From: Sialis fuliginosa
Taxonomy: Eukaryota; Arthropoda; Insecta; Megaloptera; Sialidae
Assembly: GCA_961205875.1 (NCBI GenBank)
Contig: OY540810.1
Coordinates: 12,586,001-12,650,000, forward strand
DNA length: 64,000 nucleotides
Direction of reading: 5' to 3'
The number at the start of each line of letters is the position of its first letter. The first letter of the stretch is position 1. A program made the translations under genes and the position numbers. Below are positions 48,301 to 57,596 of this stretch, piece after piece. The notes below the pieces were generated by a model. That model was given only the letters and a program-made list of their open reading frames with translations. It searched no databases and was not told the DNA's origin.

Positions 48301-50767
48301 AAAGAGAAAAACTAGGGCACCGTTCACTATAAATCCTAGGGCACCAAAAAGTTAAATCCGGCGCTGATTACAACAAAATAACAATATAACCTTGTTGTGT
48401 AAACGATAATTCAAATTAATATGATTTAAAATACTATAAACAAATCATCGAAATTTAAAAACTTAACATAATGCGTTATTAAAAATTAATTTATTGATTG
48501 TCCCAAATATTATAATCAAAATGAAATATGTTAATTTAAAGCCGTGATTATCAATAGATTTTTACTTTTTAAATACATTAAATGTACCGTATAATAGTAA
48601 ATAACATTTTATTTGGGTAATTTTAAGTTATTTCAGACAGACACAAAAATTTTGTGTTCAATCTTACACCCTAAATTAAAATTTAAAAATATTTTTATTC
48701 GGTTGCTTGAGTTCAGTATAACCTCTCTTAAAGTATATGTACTCCCTAAACGTCCCCCCCCCCACCCTACTAGATACTAGTTTAAGGTTATGTTTAAATT
48801 GTCTTTCTGCCACATAACTCATTTCGTCCGCATAGAATTTGTATATTTTTAACTTTCTTATACTATATGTATATGAAATACTTATACATATGTATAGTAG
48901 AGGCTGGGGAGCTCTGAGGCAAGAAGTGACCGAGAGGCCCCCAGAATATGCAAAAATAACAAATTTAACACATCACTTTTGATTAAAATGACCTTTTTTA
49001 CACTTCTTACTAATTTTATAAAATAATAAGTGTCAAATTCAAGTTGACAACGAAAAAAAAGGTAATTAAAATCTAAAGTAAAGTGTAACATTTCAGAACC
49101 AAATAAAAAAAAGTTTTACGCCTCCACGGAGGCCCCGAGACACTGTCACGCTGGAATTACGTCCCTGATACATATAGTATAAGTAAGTATTAAATAAATA
49201 AATAAAGCCGATTTTTTTCGAAATCCGGATTTTGATGGAATTATCCATTTTGATCTTCCCTGAATCCATTCTATTTTCGCTATGATGTCTGTGTGCCTGT
49301 CTATTGGTTTGTAACTCAAATACGACAAATCGCAGAAGGGTGAAATTTTATATTTAAGATTATTTTTTGTCTTTTGGATGAAAACTTCATATTTTTGAAA
49401 ACGATCTTTCAACCGGATACGGATGTTTACTAAGGTCGATTTTTAAATTTTTCGAATTATTTGAAACAGTGCAAATTAGAGAAGAATTATCAAGTTTAAA
49501 AATGTAGGTAATATTATTATCTATAATTTATGTTCTATTAATTTTATCGAAAAAACAAATTTTAGAAGAACATTTTTTTTTAATTATATTTCAAATGGTA
49601 CATAACAGAGAAGAAATATCAGTGTCATGGGGTATTCTTATACGTAAAACTCAAAGTGAACAATGTGGGTGATTCTAATTAATTATTTAAAAAATATATT
49701 TCTGGATAAATCATAATGTCGGGAAAAAATAAATTATAGATAATCACATACTGAACAATTTTTATCTAAAACATTTTTGCCTTACTTCAAAAATAAAAAT
49801 AATAATATAAACATCCTGCCAAATTTCAAAAAAATCAGTTCAACGGTTTAGCCGTAAAAAGGTAACAAACAGACAGACAGACAGAGTTACTATCGAATTT
49901 ATAATACTAGTATGGATAAAACACGGATTGTCTTGGCTCAATGCATTTATTTTTCTGTGTATATCAAATAAATACCTCATAATAAATCGTAAAATTCGAA
50001 AAAAGTATGTAAAAAAATTAAATTTTCGCCCACTAAATGCTACTCATTTTAATAACATTTTACTTTGATGTCAATAAATTTAACGTAGTTACATATTGAT
50101 AATTTACTGCCGTCTTGTTTATTTGTGTTAAAAAACTGTAATCTACCAAAAAAATAAAAATAAAAAATTTTATGCGAAAAAATAGAATTTTACAATGACA
50201 TTGTTAACATAAAATTTAACAAAAGAACATTTTATGTTTTTTTTTTTATTCAATATAAAAGAATATATTGTAATAGGTACATATTTGTATGGATAATAAA
50301 TGTAAAATCTCTATACAATAATGTTTAAACATATTAATACATTATGTATTTTTAAATCCATAAAACAGTTCATATATCAATTTTCTTTAAGGTATTGAAT
50401 TTAGATAGATTTTAATTAAAATTTTATCTTTTTACTTTTAATTTAAAAATCAAATATAACTTTTAAAATATGTATAAATATTGATTACCATATTATTTAA
50501 ATAATGAATCGAATCGATTCTAGTTAAATTAATTAACATAAAAATGTTAAAAATCATTTTAATATATTGTAATTATTTACATTAAAAAAGCTCCAAATTG
50601 ACACGTATTTTTTTTAAATATATCTTTTTATAAATAAAAATATATTAAACACACTTTTTGTTATTTTATAAATAAATAAACAAATGATAAGTACAAACCT
50701 CTGCACAAAAATAAGCACACGTCAAATATCTGAGCAAGTAGGCTATGGTAATTCCACTGTTGGCCAT
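24344..50767 (-). CDS. Unrecognised insect-type protein: firm exon 24344-24865, likely first exon 50699-50767
   Basis: The 3' exon 24865-24344 is solid: acceptor TTTTTGTTACAG, 173 codons and a stop, no transposon similarity. It contains a helix-rich middle (QADINALQYYNEMGKMILK), two copies of a GPRT(Y/F)W motif (about residues 155-160 and 167-172) and a Lys/Glu-rich tail. I do not recognise the family. The proposed first exon 50767-50699 has an ideal start context (CAAAATGG), encodes MANSGITIAYLLRYLTCAYF, a signal-peptide-like run, and ends at a GTTTGT donor in phase 0, matching the phase-0 acceptor at 24865. Joined, the product would be 196 residues, possibly secreted. The 25.8-kb intron is full of transposons. 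The join is inference; an alternative start exon could lie at 33330-33403. Confidence 0.5.
24926..25248. mobile_element. ATGTCYGGTATTATAAAGG palindromic MITE, copy 1
   Basis: ATGTCTGGTATTATAAAGGA and its near-complement TCCTTTGTAATACTGGACAT are the ends, with AGCTCGCAAAATTTGCTAGC inside the left arm. Sister copy at 29696-29983. Confidence 0.65.
25249..29309. other. Intron desert with repeats, no further exon recognised
   Basis: It includes a LINE-type tail (about 26160-26400: TTCATTAATATCGGTTCAGT, GACAGACAGAC runs, GGAACGAAAAG), a fragment of the CACGGGACTTTCTTATACGT repeat (27335-27380) and one of the GAGAAAACACTGTGCATTTA repeat (27650-27860). The remainder is AT-rich and featureless to me. 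Confidence 0.4.
29310..29432. mobile_element. Short hairpin element
   Basis: CTATTTCATTTAAGAATGCA and its exact complement TGCATTCTTAAATGAAATAG bound about 120 bp. It lies directly beside the next palindrome. Confidence 0.55.
29433..29665. mobile_element. Complete small TTCAGCACTGTCGTGCC palindrome
   Basis: ATTCAGCACTGTCGTGCCAA at the left and TTGGCACGACAGTGCTGAAT at the right are perfect inverted ends. The interior arms (ATTATATGAACAT / ATGTTCATAAATG) are also complementary. It is the short form of the family at 7410 and 23409. Confidence 0.7.
29696..29983. mobile_element. ATGTCYGGTATTATAAAGG palindromic MITE, copy 2
   Basis: It has ends ATGTCCGGTATTATAAAGGG and CCTTTATAATAACGGACAT, with TTTGTTAGCTAACAAG in the left arm and its counterpart at the right. 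Confidence 0.65.
29991..30085. mobile_element. pogo/Tigger-like MITE
   Basis: The left end CAGTAATGCCTCTATTTACG follows TA; the right end reads GCGTAAATGGAGGGATTACT. The inner block GCGGTTAATTGGTTCC resembles the right part of the 18754-19015 element. Confidence 0.55.
30086..33329. other. Gene-free stretch with several repeats
   Basis: About 30900-31200 is an inverted relative of 44100-44470 (AAGCTTTATCAAAATTA, TTTTTCGACGGTATTA, GGAACATGGAAGT). Near 31679-31725 sits a GC-rich hairpin (GGGCGCTACGCGCCC) and near 31930 another (CAGCCTTCGGCTG); neither resolves to a known element. I see no gene. Confidence 0.4.
33330..33403 (-). other. Candidate exon inside the long intron
   Basis: On the - strand an AATTACAG acceptor, 71-74 bases richer in GC than the surroundings, and a strong TTTCG|GTGAGT donor form an exon-like unit. 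Two frames are open. One gives VYFYEDYKLRGAIFHANSGI. The other contains an ATG (MQIQGFLVS) and ends in phase 0, which would splice into the exon at 24865. It could be an alternative first exon or belong to an unseen gene. Confidence 0.35.
33404..34124. other. AT-rich stretch, nothing recognised
   Basis: I see no gene, and no inverted repeat longer than chance. Confidence 0.35.
34125..34695 (+). mobile_element. Full TAAGGTACTGRCACCAG-family MITE
   Basis: It starts TAAGGTACTGACACCAGTCT and ends GGTGCCAGTACCTTA, so the outer 18 or so bases are inverted. The internal landmarks GATATTTGATTACTACCATT, ATGACAATCAGCCAAT, TTCATGAGAATTAC and AAGAAGCCC recur in all copies. No coding frame; probably mobilised in trans by an unknown transposase. 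Confidence 0.7.
34696..35525. other. AT-rich stretch with a half pogo-like end
   Basis: CAGTAAAACTTCGTTATAAC near 35168 looks like a lone pogo-type left end with a partial partner at 35213. Nothing else is recognised. Confidence 0.35.
35526..36150 (-). pseudogene. Mariner/Tc1-type transposase relic
   Basis: Reading the - strand from about 36030 down gives ASAMVWGAINPRGKLPLNFI, then YYWF followed by a stop, then QDGTPFHTATIIQAW, then KNEWPPNSPDCNP. After a degraded stretch comes MPMETVHAVYNNFERRLK and a stop at 35526-35528. VWGAI, QDG.P.H.A and WPPNSPD.NP are hallmark blocks of Tc1/mariner transposases, with two catalytic Asp in QDG and SPD (about 32 residues apart here, near the family's 34). 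At least one stop and frame changes make it inactive. The N-terminal helix-turn-helix part was not found. Confidence 0.75.
36151..38095. other. Gene-free stretch with partial repeats
   Basis: 37600-37760 repeats 45605-45765 (TTTTGTTTATTTTATATAAA, CCGTTTAATACTTT). 37795-38035 is a partial TAAGGTACTGGCACCAG-family copy on the - strand (ATTGATGGGTTTCTTTTTTG). No gene seen. Confidence 0.4.
38096..38876. mobile_element. hAT-like element with GATATATG duplication
   Basis: CATGGGCGTAGCC and GGCTACGCCCATG are perfect ends. The octamer GATATATG is duplicated exactly at 38088-38095 and 38877-38884. The 781-bp interior has an internal repeat of the left end (CCCCCTAGCTCGTG at about 38420) and a C-run before the right end. 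No transposase frame. Confidence 0.75.
38877..39628. other. LINE-type tail and AT-rich DNA
   Basis: 39000-39240 matches the 26160, 45980 and 52450 repeats (CGTACCATGTGTCGTTCTTG, GGAACGAAAAGTGG, CACAAAGCTTCTCGTATCTT). No gene seen. Confidence 0.4.
39629..39800. mobile_element. pogo/Tigger-like MITE with TA duplication
   Basis: CAGTGAAACCTCGTTAGTAC at the left and GTACTAACAAGGTACCACTG at the right, both flanked by TA. A clean 172-bp non-autonomous copy. Confidence 0.7.
39801..41057. other. AT-rich stretch with repeat fragments
   Basis: 40310-40500 is related to 46600-46720 and 27780-27860 (GTTTTTATTTAAATTGTTCA, AAGCACTGTG). Its end (GGTGACGTAATTCCCGCGC) resembles, inverted, the sequence upstream of zinc-finger copy 2 near 12350. 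No gene seen. Confidence 0.4.
41058..42625. mobile_element. TACAGGCTG element, copy 2, split by a hAT insertion
   Basis: The ends TACAGGCTGTTCAAATTGAT and GTAGGACACCCTGTA correspond to copy 1 at 16068-17097, and the block GACTTTTACGCTCGAAAAG-type is shared on the opposite strand. The unit is interrupted at 41309-42407 by another transposon. Confidence 0.65.
41309..42407. mobile_element. hAT-like element, CTCTACAA duplication
   Basis: It starts CAGTGGTCCTCAACC and ends GGTTGGGGACCCCTA, the classic hAT termini. CTCTACAA is duplicated exactly at 41301-41308 and 42408-42415. Copy 1 of the host element shows the empty site (complement of CTTGTAGGGGGTTTCGT near 16829). Inside are further segments such as GGGCCCCGAATTTCGC and GGGCCCCAACATTTTT that may mark a nested insertion. 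No transposase frame was found. Confidence 0.78.
42626..42971. other. AT-rich stretch, nothing recognised
   Basis: No gene or repeat was identified. Confidence 0.3.
42972..43311. mobile_element. hAT-like MITE with ATTTCAGT duplication
   Basis: CAGTGGCGTAGGAAC and TACTAGGCCACTG form the ends. ATTTCAGT is duplicated exactly at 42964-42971 and 43312-43319. G-run/C-run tracts sit just inside both ends (43008-43020 and 43268-43281). Confidence 0.75.
43474..43785 (+). mobile_element. Deleted TAAGGTACTGGCACCAG-family copy
   Basis: The left end AGCACTGGCACCAGTCTTGG and the internal TGATATTTGATAACTGCC are intact. The right part is shortened (CTTGCCCTTAAAGCGGCC). Confidence 0.6.
43786..44856. other. 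Repeat-bearing gene-free stretch
   Basis: 44100-44470 matches 30900-31200 in inverted orientation (CCATGTTCCGAAGGAAATGG, ACTACTGTAAAAATGCACCA, AATATTTGTCTCG). No gene seen. Confidence 0.4.
44857..45498. mobile_element. TACCGGATGCTTCATTTTAA palindrome
   Basis: The left end TACCGGATGCTTCATTTTAA pairs with TTAAAATGGAGCACCCGGTA at the right. The arms include CATTTATTATTGCTATGGGT and its complement. Imperfect 640-bp foldback. Confidence 0.6.
45499..47129. other. Gene-free stretch with dispersed repeats
   Basis: 45605-45765 repeats 37600-37760. 45980-46320 is the GGAACGAAAAG / GACAGACAG tail repeat in inverted orientation. 46440-46720 matches the 27650 and 40310 repeats. The 64-codon frame at 46989-47183 overlaps the next repeat and is not supported as a gene. 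Confidence 0.4.
47130..47669 (-). mobile_element. Near-full TAAGGTACTGGCACCAG-family copy
   Basis: CTGGCACCAGTCATGGCCGC at the left and GACTGGTGCCAGTACCTTAT at the right are inverted ends. The interior follows 34125-34695 in reverse. Short frames in it are not genes. Confidence 0.7.
47670..50698. other. Gene-free stretch
   Basis: It contains an AAT microsatellite (about 47952-47975), a one-ended copy of the CATCCATAAATTACG element (47988-48170), the CACGGG/TCATGGGG repeat at 49620 and a LINE-type tail ending TTATAATACTAGTATGGATA near 49915. No gene recognised. Confidence 0.4.
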
Positions 50768-50774
50768 TTTGGAA

Positions 50775-50870
50775 CATTTGTCAATGCAACAATAACTTAA
50801 CTACACTCGCGCCACTCGAAATGCCGCGCGCTCGAATCTAGCAACCTAGCGGCCAGTTAACAAACAAAAT
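50775..50870 (-). promoter_or_regulatory. GC-rich promoter or 5' UTR of the 50.7-kb exon
   Basis: This short stretch has many CG dinucleotides (CACTCGCGCCACTCGAAATG, CCGCGCGCTCG) in an otherwise AT-rich region and lies directly upstream (- strand) of an ATG in a strong context. No TATA box was found. It may be the core promoter or leader. Confidence 0.4.
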
Positions 50871-53070
50871 AACTTCAGAGCTGTTGCACCTTATATTATG
50901 TAGGTATACTTGTTCATGGTTATCTGCGTACGGTTTTAATTGTTTTATATTCTCTTTCGTATGTACAAACTAATGTTAAGTACACAGTTCCATAGCCGCC
51001 TACAGATATTGTGAACTAGAAATAAAGGTACTGCATCAGTCTTGACCGTTTTAAGAGTAAGGTATACTATTTTTTGGATTGATGGGCTTCTTTTTGTAAT
51101 TTTCATCAAGTCATGTGACTAATAAAACAAGTACCTTTTAATTAAATCAATTTAATTACCAGAGTCCGTAAATATGTTTTTTTTTTTTATTATAATCTTT
51201 TATTTTGTTTGCTTTTTCTCCAGTAATGGACACTTGCTAATCTATATATCAAAAATTGTCGTCCATTTTTTTTTAGTATTTGTTATAAAAGGAGGTGAAT
51301 GATTGAATGAAACTTATATCATTCGAAAGGTACTGTGCATAGCAATACTCTTAGCGCCATCAAGCGGCAAAAACAAATAGTTTTGGGTTTCCGTCAAACG
51401 TAGAGAATGCGTATAGAAATTTTTTTGTAAAAGCAGGTTGGATTAGGTACTGTGCCATAGATGTGCACAAAAAGAATCATATGTGTCTGTTGCCGTTTAG
51501 ACAGGTATAATATTGGTCGAATTTCGACCATAGGCGATACTAGTCAATTTAATTACCGATGTCTGTAAATATGTTTTTTTTTGTTTATATTTTTTCTCCA
51601 GTAAGTAAAACCAGTAATGGGCAGTAGAGATGGACACTTACTAATGATAATAATAAAATAAATAATCGAGTTATTCGAAACATCCTGTATTTGTAAATTA
51701 TGCGGGCATGGGCAAAGACGGACCTCCCCCCCCACCTCCAACCACTTCGGGATATTTTATAATAACATAAAATGTAATTTTATAAAAATAAAATATCTGC
51801 CATGGGAGCCACGGGACTTTCTGTTCACTCTCAGTATTACGTATAAGAAAGTCCCATGACACTCATGGCAGATATTTCTTCTCTGTTATAAAACATTTGA
51901 AATGTAATTAATTTTTTTTTCTTCAAAAATTTGTTTTTTTACGTACATAAATTAAAGATTAAAATATTATCTACAATTTTTAATTTTACCATTTTACTAT
52001 AATTCGTACCATTTCAAAAATAATTAGAATTCATGAAAGTTAGTTAATTTATTATTGAACAATTTAAAAAAAAAATTAAAATATTCAGATGAATTGCCTG
52101 GCATTGGTTGACCATTTAATTTTCATACATCTTTATTAAAAAATATTCATTCGACATTTTTCTTAATACGCGCCTGGTAATTTTTTCGTATATTTTTTAT
52201 TTTTCGGCAATTTTAGTCTAAATCAAAAATTTTCTGTTATGTAAACGTCAAAATGACATTTAATATGCCCATAGACTTGAGTCTATGAATATGCCAAAGT
52301 AAATAGCGGTTGTAAAAAACAAATGGCGATTTTTAAAGAAAATTGAGATAAATCTTTGTAAGGGAATATTTTACAACAAACGTTGTAGAACTATATTATA
52401 GAAAATTGAACGCTCTACAAAAAATATTCTATAAAATTTTCATGTAACATGTATTTTTCTTGAAATATCTTCACAAAATTAACAATTTGGGGTGTCAGAC
52501 CTGTACCTTACACACAATTTCAATAATTTTGAATTGAGACCGTCCTCTACCCAGACCCAACCATCCAACAAAGTTTCATTAATATCGGTTCAGTTCATGA
52601 GTTATGCGTGTGACAAGGATTCAGGGGACAGACAGACACGGAACGAAAAGTGTTTGACTTGACCTGAAATGGAAAGATCAAATGAAAATTTTGAAATCGG
52701 AGAACATTTTCTCATTTTAAAACGATCACAATGCATCTCGTATCTTCGATATTATGGCGAGGAAACAAAAAGATAAATGCAGTTGAAAAAATTTCTTAAA
52801 ATAACCCTTGGTCCACGCCTGGATCTACGGTTGAATTAAGTTGTCACCGTGTATATGCTTTTTAGCGAATCTAATAACACTAACAGTTACCTGTGTCTTC
52901 AACTGTACCGGAAGGAAGTTCAGTCTTGTTTGTACAGTCTGCATAAGACAACGCTTTATTCAAAATAAATTAATTTTCAAAAAATATCTACAATAAAATA
53001 AAATAGTTTAATTAATTAAATTAAAGTTCATACATTTATAATACAAGTTTGTATAATTATTTTATAAATA
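50871..53070. other. Divergent intergenic region between the 50.7-kb exon and the 53.1-kb gene
   Basis: 51020-51680 is a rearranged TAAGGTACTGGCACCAG-family copy split by about 300 bp. 51795-51880 is a small palindrome of the CACGGGACTTTCT repeat. 52050-52290 and 52450-52760 are the 46440-type repeat and the GACAGACAGACACGGAACG tail. 52891-52938 on the - strand has exon-like borders (see findings). Confidence 0.45.
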
Positions 53071-56000
53071 ATGCAAAGTGATTTAGGAGCATATAATTTT
53101 CCCCAATTTACAAATATGCGTATTGATCCAAGAGTTATAATAAATGGAGGGGGAATTGGGAAGAAAGAAAGAATTCATCAACATTTTGAAAACAAGATTA
53201 ACCATTTAAAATACTTGTTTGGAAATGACAAATATGGGTAAATATATATTTATTTGTTTTATATAAGGAAGAACAGTGGCGCACCCAGAAAAAAAAAAAT
53301 CGGGTTGGGGGAGGGAGGTGAGGGGTAGTATAATTTTTATTTTGTATGTTTCAGTTGTTTAATTAAATAATGTATATTGACAAATTTGGGGATAGATGGT
53401 TAGTATATGAGGGGGAACAGTAGGGCACTCAGAAAAAAATCGGGGTGGAGGGGGAGAGAATTTGTATAGTTATATGTCATTTTTATTTATTATGTATCAC
53501 AAGTTTAATTAAATAATTTACATTGATAAATTCAGGAAGGGGGGGGGGGGGGGGAGTTCTAGCTTATAACCTGGCCAGAGAACATATCTATGAATTAAAA
53601 AAAAAAACACGTAAATCGGATAAGTGGTTCTCGAGTTATAAGCGCACTAACGGACAGACAGACATAGAGACGTTGTGCTTTACACTTTTATTTTTCGAAA
53701 AAATTGCTCATTTTCAAAGTAATGCCGATAGATCAAATATGATCCATTTTTTACTTATAGGATATGAAAATTGAAGGAAATTTTATCATCTTTTCGAATT
53801 TAGGGGTATATTTGTTTTATTAAACTTATTATTGTGACCAAATCGCGGTTTAATAAAAAATAAAAAAATTGATTTTTTTTGCAATTTTGAAAGATACCCA
53901 CGGGGATGTTAAATTTTTTTTCTAAAATTTCAAGATAACCATTCTGTAGGAAATTTGTTCAGCTTTAAAATGCTTTTTCAAATTTGTTTTATAATTTTTT
54001 GGTGTTACGATATTCGAGTTTGAATGAAAAAAGTACCAAAAAGTTTTAAACGACCATAAAGGGCCTAATGTTAGTCGCACAGAAAAGAAAAAAAAAGAAT
54101 ATTAAAGATTAAATAATCACCTATTGTCTAGTAGCATTTATAAAATGTTTAATTTTAACTTAACCCTTCAAATACGAAAAACAAAACAGTGTTCGAATTT
54201 AAATAATCCTGTAAAAATAACCTTTTTTTAATCATAGATTCAATGTTTAGAATGTATTCAGAAATAAAGTTCTATCAAAGAATATGAAAATTTGACTTAT
54301 TACCTTCTATGTGAATAAAGGTTCCAGTAAAAATCTTTTAATTTGGCTGAGAAATTGCATTTTGAATTTTTTGTATACGTTTAGGATTTGACCGTACTTT
54401 TTATAACAAGTTTTTCTTTGGGATTTTTTTTTTCGAAAAACAATCAATTTTTGAGAAAAATTGTAAGAAGGAAAAAGTTTTTCTTTCTTGTTAAAGAATA
54501 TTCATAATTTTTTTCAGATGTTTTATATGAATATTATGGGATTAAATTTATTTTTAATAGGGTACTTTTTCATTCAAACTTGAATATCTTGGCATCAAAA
54601 AATGTGACAATCATTTTTTAAAAAGCATTTTGAAGCTGAGAAAATTTACTAAATGATGAATATCATGGAATTTTGAAAAAAAATAATCATACATCCCCGT
54701 GTGAAACTTCCATAATTACAAAAAATTTCAATTTTTAATTTCAGTCAACTGCGTGTGGTCATGAAAAAACGTTCAACAACATATTAAAGACTCTTGATTT
54801 CGACAGTTAAATTAATTTTCATTGAATTTTCACCGCTTATTCGTTCAAAGTAACTGAATTTTTTTGGTCCACACGTAGTTGACTAAAAAAAATTAATTAT
54901 TTATTTGCAGTTATAGAAATTTCACACGGGGATGTATGATTATTTTTTTTCAAAATTCCATGATATTCAACATTTAGTAAATTTTCTCAGCTTCAAAATG
55001 CTTTTTAAAAAATGATTGTCACATTTTTTGATGCCAAGATATTCAAGTTTTAATGAAAAAGTACCCTATTAAAAATAAATTTAATCCCATATTATTCACA
55101 TAAAACATCTGAAAAAAATTATGAATATTCTTTAACATGAAAGAAAAACTTTTTCCTTTTTGTTTTTCGAAAAAAAAAAATCCCAAAGAAAAACTTGTTA
55201 TAAAAAGTACGGTCAAATCCTAAACGTATACAAAAAATTCAAAATGCAATTTCTCAGCCAAATTAAAAGATTTTTACTGGAATCTTTGTTCACATAGAAG
55301 GTAATAAGTCAAATTTTCATATTCTTTGATAGAACTTTATTTCTGGATACATTCTAAACATTAGATCTATGATTAAAAAAAGGTTATTTTTACAGGATTA
55401 TTTAAATTCGAACACTGTTTTGTTTTTCGTTTTTGAAGGGTTAAGTTAAAATTAAACATTTTATAAATGCTACTAGACAATAGGTGATTATTTAATCTTT
55501 AATATTCTTTTTTTTTCTTTTCTGTGCGACTAACATTAGGCCCTTTATGGTCGTTTAAAACTTTTTGGTACTTTTTTCATTTAAACTCGAATATCGTAAC
55601 ATCAAAAAATTATAAAACAAATTTGAAAAAGCATTTTAAAGCTGAACAAATTTCCTACAGAATGGTTATCTTGAAATTTTAGAACAAAAATTTAACATCC
55701 CCGTGGGTATCTTTCAAAATTGCAAAAAAAAATCAATTTTTTTATTTTTTATTAAACCGCGATTTGGTCACAATAATAAGTTTAATAAAACAAATATACC
55801 CCTAAATTCGAAAAGATGATAAAATTTCCTTCAATTTTCATATCCTATAAGTAAAAAATGGATCATATTTGATCTATCGGCATTACTTTGAAAATGAGCA
55901 ATTTTTTCGAAAAATAAAAGTGGTCCTTTAATTTTTTCCGTGAGTGTATATATTAAAATTAAGAATTGAAACAACATTTTTCGTTTCAGTCATTCTGGAT

Positions 56001-56972
56001 ATGAGCATACGAGTTCAGGACATTCGGGAAGTGGTGGATCTAAAGGACAGTCAGCTGCTATATCTGCTCTAACACTTCTTGCGTTTCTGTTTTTCTTAAA
56101 CATTTTGCAAAGTTGTATTCGGGACCAAATGGCCAACAACCAAATGGTACTTCAATTACATTATATAAACATACATTAATAAGAATATGTAATATAAAAT
56201 ATACTAAAGTACTGGCACCAGTAGTGGACAATACTCCATATATAAATTAAAAATATTTGTTGATATTTGATTACATATTGCCATTACTGAATCATAATCT
56301 TTAGACACTTACCTCTAAAGCAGTTTAATTTGATGACAATCGGCCAATGAGTGTCAAAATGGTGGACAGTTAAACTAATAATTAGTGTAATCTATTTATT
56401 AATTATTATATTATCTTATTGTTAGCATCTGTTTTACATTGTTTACAATTCTTTATTTTATAACTTTTGTATCTCAGTACTTAAAATTTTGTAATCATTA
56501 GCAAGTGTACATCACTGGGTACCCTTTACTGGAGAAAAAAACATAAACAAAATAAAAGGTTACAATAAAAAAAACTATATTTGCGAACTTTGGTAATTAA
56601 ATTAATTTAATAAAGAGATACTTGTTTTATTAACAATGAGAATTATCTACAAAAAAGAAGCCCATCAATCCCAAAAACAGTATACCTTGCTCTTACATGT
56701 ATATCGTTTAGGGGGGTTGAAATGAACAGTATATTATATTCAAATTTAATTTTTTTTAGACTGTCGTTGTTACTGGCGCCGGAAGGAAAGAGATAGAGAG
56801 TCGTAAAGGCGAAATCGGTGATATGTTAGACGAAGATGACGTGATACCTGTAAAACTAACAGTCGTAACTACAGCTCCAAAAGTCACTATGTCTACACCA
56901 ACGAGATACAAATCGAAAAACATCGTTACGAAAAGGGTTAACTATTACCATTTCATGGATGAAAAAAAATAA
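53071..56972 (+). CDS. Small single-pass membrane protein, unrecognised insect-type family
   Basis: Exons 53071-53237, 55990-56146 and 56760-56972 join in frame (phases 2 and 0) to give 178 residues. The ATG is the first in frame; a TAA lies two codons upstream. Residues 1-56 are hydrophilic (FPQFTNMRIDPRVIINGGGI). Residues 57-76 are Gly/Ser-rich (SSGHSGSGGSKGQ). Residues 77-98 form one clear membrane helix (SAAISALTLLAFLFFLNILQ). The C-terminal 70 residues are charged, with a DEDD stretch and a basic end (RYKSKNIVTKR). There is no N-terminal signal peptide, so a tail-out or tail-in type II/III topology is open. All splice sites fit the consensus (GG|GTAAAT, TTTCAG, ATG|GTACTT, TTTTAG). It has the look of a short insect-specific protein, but I cannot name a family or function. 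It is head to head with the 50.7-kb exon. Confidence 0.75.
53270..53545. repeat. Two tandem units of about 130 bp with G-rich tracts
   Basis: The first unit (AACAGTGGCGCACCCAG, then a G-rich run, then TTTAATTAAATAATGTATAT) is followed by a close second unit (AACAGTAGGGCACTCAG). The 153-bp MITE at 23185 has related ends. It sits at the start of intron 1. Confidence 0.5.
53683..55922. mobile_element. 2.2-kb palindrome in intron 1 of the membrane-protein gene
   Basis: Arms of about 1.07 kb (from CACTTTTATTTTTCG at 53683 and its complement ending at 55922) are nearly identical around a loop at about 54761-54869. Distinctive pairs are TACCCACGGGGATGTTAA / TTAACATCCCCGTGGGTA and CATACATCCCCGTGTGAAA with its complement. 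No open frame of transposase size is present. High arm identity means a recent origin or ongoing gene conversion. Confidence 0.8.
56205..56699 (+). mobile_element. TAAGGTACTGGCACCAG-family copy in intron 2 of the membrane-protein gene
   Basis: It starts TAAAGTACTGGCACCAGTAG and ends near CAGTATACCTTGCTCTTAC, with the family's internal blocks in order. It occupies most of the intron. Confidence 0.65.
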
Positions 56973-57596
56973 GTGCATAAACGAATTTAATTTAAAATCG
57001 TTAATTTGTTCAAATCAAATCATGACAACTTATTATAGTCCAGTAACTTTATACATCACCGCATGCGTTAAATCCGGTAGTTCTGATTTTTTGCAAACTT
57101 GTTTATGATGTTGGCCTAATGAATAATCCAAGTTTGTGACCTCGAGCGCCGAACGCAACTTTGTCAAAAATCGAAAAAACCGCGAAAAAATCGTTATTTT
57201 TTCAAATTTTGGCGATTATAACCCTAAAGGACTAGTTTTTGAAAAAACTTTTTTAGAACGTTTTTAAAGTAGACTAAATTTGCTACAATATGATACTAGA
57301 ATTGTCTCTGTAGACCCAATAGTTTCCGAGATTAAGCCTTTCAAAGTTTATCATTTTTTTCGAACTTTGCAATTCTGTCGTTCTGAATGAATTTTGACCC
57401 TGATTATACTATCGAAGCCCTGTACTTTTATGATGGGATGTTAAAATAGAAAATGAGAAGTGTGAACGATGATGTTTAAGCTAAGCTACGAATAATGAAG
57501 TAAAAAAGATCAGTACAACAAAAGTTAATAAGTTTATTTGTTAAGAAATTGAGTAATATTCAAAATCAAAAAATTAAATTAATTTAGCCCTCTTGA

